Part shown: positions 32,831 to 40,718 of the stretch, in pieces | Position numbering within the stretch: the first letter of the stretch is position 1 | How the letters are laid out: every line of letters starts with the position of its first letter | Assembly (NCBI GenBank): GCA_016935765.1 | Contig: JAFGQG010000027.1 | Coordinates: 1 to 40,721 of the forward strand | From: a bacterium | GTDB taxonomy: Bacteria; UBP14; UBA6098; JAFGQG01 | Direction: 5' to 3' | Length of the DNA: 40,721 nt | Notes under the pieces: generated by a model | Databases searched by the model: none | The model's input: only the letters and a program-made list of their open reading frames with translations | Told to the model about the DNA's origin: nothing | Position numbers and translations under genes: made by a program

Positions 32831-32917
32831 CTTCGCCGAAGCTTAAATTGAATTAAATTAATTTAAATGAGTTAATCAAACGCAACGTTTGATTTTAGGA
32901 GTTTTTTCAAAACTCCT
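32831..32917. repeat. Three adjacent hairpins in the 307-base gap
   Basis: CTTCG-C-CGAAG (32831-32841), AATCAAACG-CAA-CGTTTGATT (32874-32894) and AGGAGTTTT-TTC-AAAACTCCT (32897-32917) are perfect stems of 5, 9 and 9 bp. None is followed by a T run on either strand, so they do not look like simple terminators. The rest of 32739-33045 shows no gene apart from the promoter. Confidence 0.7.
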
Positions 32918-33045
32918 GGCAATATATGAGCATGAGTGGCATTATATAGAAATGAATGGAATACAGGGTTCACTATTATTAGTGGATTTCTCAGCCAGCG
33001 TAACTCCGTTTTCCATTCTTCGCGATATTACTTCTATTAATCCCA

Positions 33046-33324
33046 TCAACCTTTCCAGTTCCACCACTTCAGGAGTTCCGGATCGTAAGTAGTATTCGAG
33101 GCAAAATATACCGCGCACCTGAGGACGTACAGCATGCAGCGGTCAACCTTTCTCCCCTGTATCGCGCACAGCTTGTTGTATAACTCCTCAGGATTTCTGT
33201 TTTTCAGGTCTGCCACTGCCCGTATTCCAAGCATCCAGAGGTCTTCTGCGACCCTTTCTCCCACTCCCGGAATTACTCTAAGTTCCTGCAGAACCTGGTC
33301 TTTGGCTGCCTTAGTTCTTGCCAT
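33046..33324 (-). CDS. Helix-hairpin-helix protein, Cdd1/pathogenicity-locus family
   Basis: A 92-residue single-domain protein. An HhH motif, RVIPGVGERVAEDLWMLGI (16-34), is followed by the diagnostic NPEELYNKLCA, VDRCMLYVLRCAVYFA and the final WWNWK of the family known as Cdd1 or pathogenicity locus, sometimes annotated as mitomycin resistance. HhH units usually contact DNA backbone, so nucleic-acid binding is likely, but no activity is established to my knowledge. The start codon touches the end of the glycosyltransferase gene at 33324, so it is the last gene of that operon. Confidence 0.85.
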   Translation of the reverse strand: MARTKAAKDQVLQELRVIPGVGERVAEDLWMLGIRAVADLKNRNPEELYNKLCAIQGRKVDRCMLYVLRCAVYFASNTTYDPELLKWWNWKG

Positions 33325-34595
33325 TATTCCCCCTGTTTATGTTCGATATATTTATCATAAAATTCAATATGCTTTCTCGCGATAGCTTCCCAGCTAAACT
33401 CCTTGTGGCTGGTTTCGTGACCCTGTTTGCCGAGTTCCTTAGCAAGCTCCTTATTCTTCAGTACCTTGATGATAGCATCAGCGAATTCTCCGGGTTTCGA
33501 AGGATCCACCAAAATGCCGTTCTCACCTGAATTTATTACGTTCCTGATGCCTCCGAACTTCGAAGCTATAACCGGTGTGCCGCAAGCCATCGCTTCCAGG
33601 GCGGTCATACCGAAGGGCTCGAATATGGACGGCAGCGCGAACAGTATCGCTCCCTGATAACAGGCAACCAGGTTCTCATCAGGTATATAACCGGTGATCT
33701 CGACGCGTTCACCCATGTCTTTATCATCGATTATCTTCCGCATATTATTCAGCACTTCCAACTCTCTCTCCTGAGGTTGTGGAGAGCCGCCGCCAATAAC
33801 TAACTGAACGTCCGGAACCTCCTTTCGAACGATGTCAAACGCGTGCAGGAGGAGATCATGCCCCTTGTTCGAGTCGATCCTGCTCAGGCAGAAAATATAC
33901 CTATCGGGCAAGCCGGTTTGAATTGTGGCTTCACCCTTCTCCAAAGGTCGAAAATGATGAACATCGACACCGGGGGAAATCACTGCGACGTTATCCGCTT
34001 TGAAATTGTAAAGCTCCTCCAACTTTTCTTCCTGTAGAGGGGTCGTTACCGTTTGGGCGTTCACAGTCTTGAAAATACGTATCTCTTCTGCGATTCTGTG
34101 TTTGAAGTTGAACTTTTTCTCCATTTCGTCAGGGTCGCCTCCCATCTGCTCCTTCTTCCAGGCGCCGAGCGAATGGGCTGTGAAGAAAGCTGGTCTCCCT
34201 AATGCATCAGCAACGTCTAAAGTAACGATCCCGGCGTCCACATAATGCCCGTGATAGATATCATAATCAAGCCCGTTTCCCCTGATGAAATCAACCATAT
34301 TACCAGCCAGTTCCGGAAGCACTTCGTATATTTGCTCCTTGGGTAGAAACTCCCATGGTCCAGCCGGAATCCTGCAGACCCTGACTTCCCTGCAGTCCGG
34401 CACCGGGTCGATCTGGGGTTTCCCCCGGTCGAACCACCGCGTGTAGATATCCGTCTGAATACCCAGCCTGGTTAGCGCTTTGGCAAGTTCAAGCACATAG
34501 AGTACCTGCCCACCTGTGTCAGTTCTGCCTAGCTGGGGCACAGGGTCGAAATATCCATGAGTGCTCAACATACATATATGCTTAAATTGGTTCAT
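33324..34595 (-). CDS. GT4 glycosyltransferase, sucrose-phosphate-synthase-like
   Basis: A 423-residue GT-B glycosyltransferase, family GT4. The N-terminal domain has GRTDTGGQVLYVLELAKAL (23-41), the acceptor/donor loop typical of sucrose-phosphate synthase, sucrose synthase and mannosylfructose-phosphate synthase, and FFTAHSLG with the key His141. The C-terminal domain has SRIDSNKG (Arg239, Lys244, binding the nucleotide-sugar phosphates) and the EX7E motif EPFGMTALE (326-334). I infer synthesis of a sugar-phosphate disaccharide or a compatible solute; the specific sugar cannot be read. It lies between a P-loop kinase (1 base away) and the Cdd1-type gene. Confidence 0.88.
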   Translation of the reverse strand: MNQFKHICMLSTHGYFDPVPQLGRTDTGGQVLYVLELAKALTRLGIQTDIYTRWFDRGKPQIDPVPDCREVRVCRIPAGPWEFLPKEQIYEVLPELAGNMVDFIRGNGLDYDIYHGHYVDAGIVTLDVADALGRPAFFTAHSLGAWKKEQMGGDPDEMEKKFNFKHRIAEEIRIFKTVNAQTVTTPLQEEKLEELYNFKADNVAVISPGVDVHHFRPLEKGEATIQTGLPDRYIFCLSRIDSNKGHDLLLHAFDIVRKEVPDVQLVIGGGSPQPQERELEVLNNMRKIIDDKDMGERVEITGYIPDENLVACYQGAILFALPSIFEPFGMTALEAMACGTPVIASKFGGIRNVINSGENGILVDPSKPGEFADAIIKVLKNKELAKELGKQGHETSHKEFSWEAIARKHIEFYDKYIEHKQGE

Positions 34596-34596
34596 C

Positions 34597-35238
34597 CTAT
34601 ATCTCCTTCACATCGTAATCCTTTGTTATGACGATATCTGCCCTGGCTTTGTGCAGCGATATTATTTCATGTTCAATTGACAGTATCCTTTCGAGATAAT
34701 CATCCTGGACTTCCCTGCCCCGGCGCTTTCTCGATTCCCTCGTGTCATAGAGGTCGCGGTCGATGAAAACTCTCGTTTGAACATTGTCCAATAATGTAGT
34801 ATAGGTTCCCTCCACAATAACTACTTTCACATCCTTTACATCAAGCGTTTCCGTGATTATCCTGTCTTCCTCGAAAATCACAAGGGGTTTTTCAATAGCA
34901 GGTTTACCCTGGATTATGTCCCGCAGGTTTTCATCCAGCAGATCGAGCTTGACTTCCGAGATCCCAACGTGGTCAATATTCTCTAACCTTTTCCGCGCGT
35001 TGGTCTTTGGAGGATAAACGAAGTAATCGTCCTGCTGCAGTATCAAGTTGCGAAAGCCGCTTTCCGATAGATTCTCTGACAACACCGCCGCAATTTCCGA
35101 CTTGCCGCTGCCTGATTCTCCCGCAATCGTTATTACATACTTTCCGGTTGCCTCTTTTATTGCGGGTAATATGACATTAAATATTCCTTTGCCAGCTTTC
35201 CTGTGCGCAACTTCGATCAGTAATTTATCGCCTCTCAT
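34597..35238 (-). CDS. Uridine kinase/phosphoribulokinase-like P-loop kinase
   Basis: A 213-residue P-loop kinase. Walker A is GESGSGKS (40-47), followed by the substrate loop QQDDYFVYPP (69-77), characteristic of the uridine kinase/phosphoribulokinase group. VVIVEGTYTTLL is the Walker-B-like strand, and RESRKRRGREVQD the lid with Arg residues. Residues 1-30 are an extension before the P-loop. In this context a sugar or nucleoside kinase feeding the adjacent glycosyltransferase is possible, but the substrate is unknown. It is the first gene of the three-gene operon, with a promoter candidate at 35282-35309 and a GGAG ribosome site. Confidence 0.83.
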   Translation of the reverse strand: MRGDKLLIEVAHRKAGKGIFNVILPAIKEATGKYVITIAGESGSGKSEIAAVLSENLSESGFRNLILQQDDYFVYPPKTNARKRLENIDHVGISEVKLDLLDENLRDIIQGKPAIEKPLVIFEEDRIITETLDVKDVKVVIVEGTYTTLLDNVQTRVFIDRDLYDTRESRKRRGREVQDDYLERILSIEHEIISLHKARADIVITKDYDVKEI

Positions 35239-35281
35239 AGAAATGCTCCTTAAATATTAAAGCGCTATTCAGTTTTGATTA

Positions 35282-35309
35282 ATTATATATACAAAAAGCA
35301 GTTGGGCAA
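35282..35309 (-). promoter_or_regulatory. Probable promoter of the kinase-glycosyltransferase operon
   Basis: Minus strand TTGCCC (35304-35309), 16 bases, TATAAT (35282-35287). The -10 is exact, the -35 is 4 of 6. It lies 44 bases before the kinase start. Confidence 0.45.
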
Positions 35310-35337
35310 ATGTTTTTTTACCCGGACATGTTGGTAT

Positions 35338-36099
35338 TTATAAACTCAGCTTGGTCTCGAGTTCTTCACTGAGTTCGATATGTTCATCTTTTTTCTTTAT
35401 GCTGAAATCAAGTGGGCTTGCTTTCAGCGCTTTGAGGAAGGCGCGGCAGACATCCTTGTCATATAAGCGGTCCTCGCCTATTGACATGGTTACAATTTCA
35501 GACATTGCGTCCAGGGGAGGCACCTTTTCGTGATAAACCCGACCAGCTATCATAACTTCATAGCTATCGGCAATACCCAGTACTCTTGAACCTAACGGTA
35601 TCTCCTTGCCTTTCAATCCGTACGGGTAACCGCTTCCATTCCACCTTTCATGGTGGTGCAGAATCATAAGCGACATATCCTTCAATCTTTCACCGCACAT
35701 ACGAAGCAGCAGATAGGCGGAACACGGATGCACTTTGATTTGTTCCCACTCTGATTCATTCAGCGGGTGTCTTTTTAGCAATATTTGTTTACTTATCCCG
35801 GCTTTACCGATATCATGCAGCAAACCAGCCAGGAAGATCTCCTTGAGAAAATTCTCCTTACTCATTTGGTTTTCTTCGAGTATGAGTTTCTCATCCAATT
35901 GCTCAGCGATTCTCCTGGCGTATTTAGCAACTTTCTCCGAATGACCGACCGCATGCGGTTCTCTTTCCTCGATGCTCCTGATACTCTCTTTTATAGCGAG
36001 AATTTGCCCTTTCAATTCCTTATCAAAATAAGCAGCGCTTTTCAAAGCGAGCTCTATCCTATTTTTCAAAACAGTAGGAAATTTCAGGTCTTCCTCCAC
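35338..36099 (-). CDS. HD-GYP domain c-di-GMP phosphodiesterase
   Basis: A 253-residue, essentially single-domain HD-GYP protein. His95-Asp96 (LLHDIGK) is the HD pair; HHHE at 148-151 and GYP at 157-159 (HHHERWNGSGYPYGL) are intact, and AVGHSEKVAKYA (50-61) gives the first His. Family members hydrolyse c-di-GMP (some cGAMP). It has a short helical N-terminus (1-45) that aligns with the linker helix before the HD-GYP domain of the next protein (AAYFDKEL versus AAYFKKEL), so it probably arose by duplication of that domain. It is the last gene of the four-gene operon, 32 bases after its neighbour. Confidence 0.93.
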   Translation of the reverse strand: MEEDLKFPTVLKNRIELALKSAAYFDKELKGQILAIKESIRSIEEREPHAVGHSEKVAKYARRIAEQLDEKLILEENQMSKENFLKEIFLAGLLHDIGKAGISKQILLKRHPLNESEWEQIKVHPCSAYLLLRMCGERLKDMSLMILHHHERWNGSGYPYGLKGKEIPLGSRVLGIADSYEVMIAGRVYHEKVPPLDAMSEIVTMSIGEDRLYDKDVCRAFLKALKASPLDFSIKKKDEHIELSEELETKLSL

Positions 36100-36131
36100 A
36101 AAGACTCCCTTTTCATAACACCATTATTATT

Positions 36132-37655
36132 TTATTGTCGGCAGATGATTATCTTTTTTGTTTCTAATGCTTTTTGGTAAGCACTTTCCACTTTTTCGAA
36201 AACATCCACAGGTTTAAGCCCCCTATCCTTATCTGAAGATAACGGCTCATAGATCCCGAAATTAATGTCTTTAATATTCCTGAACCCGAATTCGTTCTCG
36301 TCGTGGTCTTTAATCCGGTATTTATTCTCCTTGATCAATTCAGCTTTTATGTAAGCGCATTTCAATCGTTCATCAGGCAGGAGTATAACGTATTTATCCT
36401 TTGAATAATTCCCGACCATCACCGATTTTGGAAGCGTTCCTTTGATTTGCTGGAGAAGCGTAAATCTGTTATCCTCCGACATGTTCTCATCTATAGAAAA
36501 CAGGATTATTGACACGGTGCGTTCACTCTTATTCTTTATCTCGTTCAGGGTTTTTTCCAGGAGATTCGTAATATAGCCTTTTGTCAGAAGCCTGTTTTTA
36601 TTATCATAAACCTGTTCGACCAGGGTTCCCAATTCATTTCCGTTATTTACGATCCCGAACTCGTGGGGTCTTGCGATGACCGCGTTGAAGAACGCTTCGC
36701 ATACATCTTTATCATACAGCAGGTTTGAGCCGCTTGATAGCGTCATGATCTCAGCGAGCGCCATTTCTGTGGGCATTGCCTGCCTGTATGCCCGGTTGGA
36801 CGTCATGGCATCATAACTATCCGCTACTGCAAGAACTCTGGAACCGAGCGGGATCTCCTTCTCCTTCAAACCGTAAGGATAACCGCTTCCGTTGTACCTT
36901 TCATGATGATGGAGTATTATCGCGGCGATACTTTCAAGTCTTTCGTCACCCACGCCAATTATCTCTTTACTGGAATAAGGATGGAGTTTCATTTCGAGCC
37001 ATTCATTGGAATCCAGGGGACCCTCTTTCAGGAGAATATCTTCTCTAATCCCGATTTTCCCGACGTCATGTAATATACCGGCAAGGTAGATTATCTCCAT
37101 GAATTCTTCTTTATCCACAGTAGTTTCCTGCTGTATCTTCGTATCATCGAGTTTTTCGGCAATGAATTTCGAGAATTTTGCCACCTTGACTGAATGTCCT
37201 TTAGTATATGGGTCTCGTTCTTCGAGAGCCTGGACGAGCACTTTTATAGCGGTTTCCCTGGCAGCCAATTCCTTTTTAAAGTAAGCGGCGTTCTCCAGGG
37301 CAAGCCCGGCATTTATCCTGAAAGCGTTCAATAAATCCTCTTCAATTTCAACTGCAACGCCCTTTGCCAGCAGCACCCAACCTACTTCCTTTTCGCTGAA
37401 GAAAAGAGGTACTGCAAGGTAATCCTCATCGAAGGCAACCCTTTTTTGAGCTATGGCACGTTTGATGACATCTGTATCTATATTTGTATCTTTATCTTGT
37501 TCATCGCTTCGGAAGAGACTTGCACTCTCAAATCCCATCAGGTACATCGCGCCTTCACAGACAAGAGCTTTCACGCGAGTGAGGTCCTTCTCACTCATCA
37601 TCACTCTGCCAAACGCGCTTATTACATCCTTACGGTCTGTTCCTTTATTGACCAT
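36132..37655 (-). CDS. GAF-like/HD-GYP/degenerate GGDEF protein
   Basis: A 507-residue three-part signalling protein. Residues about 10-125 have the pattern of a small GAF-like sensor (VCEGAMYLMGFESASLFRSDE, then YLAVPLFFSEKEVGWVLLAK). Residues 130-335 are an intact HD-GYP domain: GHSVKVAKF, His196-Asp197 (ILHDVGK), HHHERYNGSGYPYG (249-262). Residues about 349-507 follow the GGDEF fold in order (NRLLTKGYITNLLEKTL, SIILFSID, then KYVILLP), but the active-site loop reads YSKDK in place of GGDEF, so cyclase activity is most unlikely; such domains can bind GTP or act as protein contacts. The start lies 34 bases inside the AAA-like gene. Confidence 0.88.
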   Translation of the reverse strand: MVNKGTDRKDVISAFGRVMMSEKDLTRVKALVCEGAMYLMGFESASLFRSDEQDKDTNIDTDVIKRAIAQKRVAFDEDYLAVPLFFSEKEVGWVLLAKGVAVEIEEDLLNAFRINAGLALENAAYFKKELAARETAIKVLVQALEERDPYTKGHSVKVAKFSKFIAEKLDDTKIQQETTVDKEEFMEIIYLAGILHDVGKIGIREDILLKEGPLDSNEWLEMKLHPYSSKEIIGVGDERLESIAAIILHHHERYNGSGYPYGLKEKEIPLGSRVLAVADSYDAMTSNRAYRQAMPTEMALAEIMTLSSGSNLLYDKDVCEAFFNAVIARPHEFGIVNNGNELGTLVEQVYDNKNRLLTKGYITNLLEKTLNEIKNKSERTVSIILFSIDENMSEDNRFTLLQQIKGTLPKSVMVGNYSKDKYVILLPDERLKCAYIKAELIKENKYRIKDHDENEFGFRNIKDINFGIYEPLSSDKDRGLKPVDVFEKVESAYQKALETKKIIICRQ

Positions 37656-38683
37656 TGTTTTCCCTTATTAAGATAATATTGCTTTGCTGAATGCCAATCA
37701 CCATGAAGGAGAAATAGGTCGGCAAGTTTCTGGTTATCCAGATAAGTATCCAAAAACCTGGCGAAAATTTCGTTTAATATCTCATAAGTGTAATTCTCGT
37801 TAACGATAAATAGACCTGTGATCTCAGGTTCGGTGGGTAAACTGGCATCCGATAGTTTTGGTTGTTTATTAAATATTATTTCCTTGAAGGTTCTGAAAGT
37901 TTCCCTTGATCTTTCCAGGTTCTTAACGATAGTTTCAAAACACGGAGTATCAATTCCCATGCTGATGATAGCATCTACAGCTCCATCTACGCCATCCTCT
38001 ACCATCAGGTTTAAAATAGCTTCGATCAAGTATGGATGACCCCTGGTAAGCCGATATAAATACTTTTTCTTATCAATTGAAAGGAAACCTTTACCAAGGG
38101 TTTCTATAAATTTCAAGGTCTCTTCCTCGGAAAGAGGTTTAATGAAGATAAGTTCCGCAATATTGAATGGCGAACCCTGTCCGCGGGATAGCCTCTGCAA
38201 ATTGACCGAGCCCGAAACAACTGCGCCCAGGTTGCGAAAAGAGGAGTTAAGGTTCCGCTGGTCGTAGAACCGCCTGAGATTCAGCAGTAATTCCCTCGCA
38301 AGGTCCTCGTTTAGCGACTCGATCCCGCTGAAGAGAAGGATCAATCTTGAAGGCATTTTATTCAGGACATCCTCGAAAATTCCCCTGGTGGTAATACGAG
38401 GAATATCTACGGGCTCAATCGATAATTCGCCAGTTATATCCTTGTACATCTGCTGATAATACTCGTGTCGATTTAGCGCGGCGTATTTACGCAGGTTTAC
38501 GAAGAGGCATTTCAAACCCGGTTCATTCTGCAGTCTGTCTTCTATCTGCCTTAAAAACGCGGCTTTCCCAAAAAACCTCGGACCGAGCACCGCCCAGTAT
38601 TTCCCCTCTATCAGGCTGGCGCAAACACTGTCAACTAATTCAGTGTTCCGCTTTAAATGGAAAAAGCCAACTGAAAGTTCCAT
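37622..38683 (-). CDS. AAA-like protein with degenerate nucleotide-binding motifs
   Basis: A 353-residue protein of the AAA-like/STAND-type fold (resembling the AAA_35 group). The P-loop is GPRFFGKA (34-41): the Lys is kept but the Ser/Thr that binds magnesium is Ala. The Walker B strand, RLILLFSGIESL (113-124), lacks the usual Asp-Glu pair. Later elements are normal for the fold: a sensor-like GAVVSGSVNLQRL, PFNIAELIFIKPLSEEET, then RLTRGHPYLIEAIL. The C-terminus (about 300-353) is a helical tail. I infer that it binds nucleotide weakly or not at all and works as a partner of the intact AAA protein just upstream, whose stop overlaps its ATG. Confidence 0.8.
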   Translation of the reverse strand: MELSVGFFHLKRNTELVDSVCASLIEGKYWAVLGPRFFGKAAFLRQIEDRLQNEPGLKCLFVNLRKYAALNRHEYYQQMYKDITGELSIEPVDIPRITTRGIFEDVLNKMPSRLILLFSGIESLNEDLARELLLNLRRFYDQRNLNSSFRNLGAVVSGSVNLQRLSRGQGSPFNIAELIFIKPLSEEETLKFIETLGKGFLSIDKKKYLYRLTRGHPYLIEAILNLMVEDGVDGAVDAIISMGIDTPCFETIVKNLERSRETFRTFKEIIFNKQPKLSDASLPTEPEITGLFIVNENYTYEILNEIFARFLDTYLDNQKLADLFLLHGDWHSAKQYYLNKGKQWSIKEQTVRM

Positions 38684-40320
38684 CAGGTTGACTCCTTTAA
38701 CTTAGAAACAACTTCAAAATCGTTCATAAGCAACTCCGACCTGTATTGTACATCCACATATTCATTAAGAAGCTTGGGTAAGATAATGTAAGAAAAATTT
38801 ATCTCGTTCCCTTTTCGCTCAATAATATTCGATAGTTCCAATTGCTCTATCCCCTGGTCAACCATGTACAGATTGATAGGCAGACCTTTTTCAGAAAAAT
38901 CAACTCTAATTTTCTCATGGAGCTGCTCAATAGTGAACTTACGGGGCAGGGATAACGCGGAGAACACGAACAGTTGATCCAACTTATCCGCGCTCGACAT
39001 GAAGATGTCGACCAGATGATTCACCATATTCTTGGACTTCTCAATGGTTATAACATCATCCATGGAAATGACAGATTTATTCTCTTTTTCAAGATGCTCT
39101 ATCAAATTCTGGCAATAGAATTGCAATATCCTTGGATAGCACCCTGAATAAATGAGAAGATGGTCGATGACCTCCGTCTTCTCTTTAAATGAAATCCCCA
39201 GCTCCTCCATTGGTTCAAGTATCAGATTCTTAGCATCTCTTTCCTCCAGCTCTTTCAGCCTTATCGTCTCCAGGAAGTTAAAAAATGAGCCCTCCCTATT
39301 TACGACGTCTTTTAAGAGGTCTCTGTAGCCGCTGAGAATAACCCTTAGAAACCCCTGGTCGCACGCCGCGTTTATCTCGCTGAAGAACTTCTTGCCAGAA
39401 GGTGTCGGTACTAATGCATCGACTTCATCAAGGAATATGATGATCCTGCATCCATGCCATTCGTACATCTTTTTGAAAAAATCCCTCAAGCTGAAGTTCG
39501 TTTTGTGCAAAATGTCCGATGTGTCGTTACTGATCTCCCTCACTATTGCTTCAGCAACAACGGAAACATCAGTGATATTCAAGCAGTTGAAGAAGATAAC
39601 CGGTTTCCCCCATTTCTCTCCACGGATCAGTGAATATTCCTTCTGAATAAGCCGATATAGGTGTTGAATAAGGGAAGTCTTACCGATACCTCGAGAGCCA
39701 ACTACCGCAAAGCTTCTGTCCGAACTCAAAATCTTGTTTATCTCCAGCTTACGACCATAGAACATCTCATCTCCAACTGGTCCCAAATACCTGAAAGCCG
39801 ATATTCTCGTTAAACTCAAACGGTCCTTTATCGCTTTAATGAACATCCTGCGGGGAAACTCACTATGCACGAACGATTCGATCTCCTTCTGCCCCATGGC
39901 AACTATGTTGTATAACGGATCATCCTGAAGAAAGCTGAACGTCCTGTCATGGTTAAAATGAAGTATGAACGTTATCTGGTCTATGAAATTATCCGGAATG
40001 CTGGTTTGGTTCCCTTGCGTTGTTCCTGAGAAAGACCTGAAACCGAGATTGATGATACGCTTCACTTCGTTCACGATGAACTTTACCTCATCACCCTCGC
40101 ATATATCAGGATTAGGTACTATCACCAGGGTGCGCGCTGAGAGCTTGATCTTGTAATTCGACATGTCAAGTAAATATAAACAAAGATCATCATGCTTTAT
40201 CTCATCAAGCTTGATCACCCGCAGAGTATCACATACAATTTCAATCAACTCATCACTCTTCTGATGAAAAGGAGCGTTACTCACAAATAAACGGTTAAGT
40301 TCTCTTATAGTATTGGTCAT
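38683..40320 (-). CDS. AAA-type ATPase with unknown N-terminal domain
   Basis: A 545-residue ATPase. Residues 1-175 form a domain I do not recognise; it has alternating strands and helices and no membrane segment, and includes LGFRSFSGTTQGN and DPLYNIVAMGQKEIESFV. At 187 comes FYGR, the usual entry to STAND/AAA modules, then Walker A GSRGIGKTS (208-216) and Walker B IIIFLDEVDAL (293-303), both intact. ILSGYRDLL is the sensor-1 region. SGCYPRILQFYCQNLIEHL is the typical lid helix, and a C-terminal winged-helix-like region (about 450-530) follows. It is the first gene of the operon; its stop overlaps the next ATG by one base (ATGA). A promoter lies at 40382-40411. Confidence 0.88.
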   Translation of the reverse strand: MTNTIRELNRLFVSNAPFHQKSDELIEIVCDTLRVIKLDEIKHDDLCLYLLDMSNYKIKLSARTLVIVPNPDICEGDEVKFIVNEVKRIINLGFRSFSGTTQGNQTSIPDNFIDQITFILHFNHDRTFSFLQDDPLYNIVAMGQKEIESFVHSEFPRRMFIKAIKDRLSLTRISAFRYLGPVGDEMFYGRKLEINKILSSDRSFAVVGSRGIGKTSLIQHLYRLIQKEYSLIRGEKWGKPVIFFNCLNITDVSVVAEAIVREISNDTSDILHKTNFSLRDFFKKMYEWHGCRIIIFLDEVDALVPTPSGKKFFSEINAACDQGFLRVILSGYRDLLKDVVNREGSFFNFLETIRLKELEERDAKNLILEPMEELGISFKEKTEVIDHLLIYSGCYPRILQFYCQNLIEHLEKENKSVISMDDVITIEKSKNMVNHLVDIFMSSADKLDQLFVFSALSLPRKFTIEQLHEKIRVDFSEKGLPINLYMVDQGIEQLELSNIIERKGNEINFSYIILPKLLNEYVDVQYRSELLMNDFEVVSKLKEST

Positions 40321-40381
40321 TTTTTTGTCTGAATTACTAAGTTTTTATTAAAATTATAATGTCACCATTATTATCAGATTA

Positions 40382-40411
40382 AATATAACTACTTTTTTCC
40401 AAACCTGTCAA
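40382..40411 (-). promoter_or_regulatory. Proximal promoter of the AAA/HD-GYP operon
   Basis: Minus strand TTGACA (40406-40411), 18 bases, TATATT (40382-40387). The start codon is 61 bases downstream. Confidence 0.6.
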
Positions 40412-40689
40412 GAAAAAAAATGAGTATTAATCAAGACACCCAAAAAGAATTTTAAAGTATTATAATCTTTTCCTTTGCTTTTCTTTAAATTCATTTTAAA
40501 TTTAAATCATAAATATGTGATAAATTAATAACCTGTAAATTGAACCTTGAAAGCCTGCAAAATCTCGGAAATGGATAATCTCAACAGGATTAATGTATTT
40601 ATGGATCTCCTTTCTATTCCTTTATTTTTTTTAGCCTGGTTTAGTTCAAAATTTCTTTAACATTTACAGAATTATCACTTTTATATGAA

Positions 40690-40718
40690 ATTATAAGATA
40701 AAAATGGATATTTGTCAA
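40690..40718 (-). promoter_or_regulatory. Exact sigma-70 promoter, distal, leftward
   Basis: Minus strand TTGACA (40713-40718), 17 bases, TATAAT (40690-40695), a perfect match. It lies 370 bases before the AAA gene with no ORF between, so it makes either a long leader or a separate small RNA. Confidence 0.6.
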
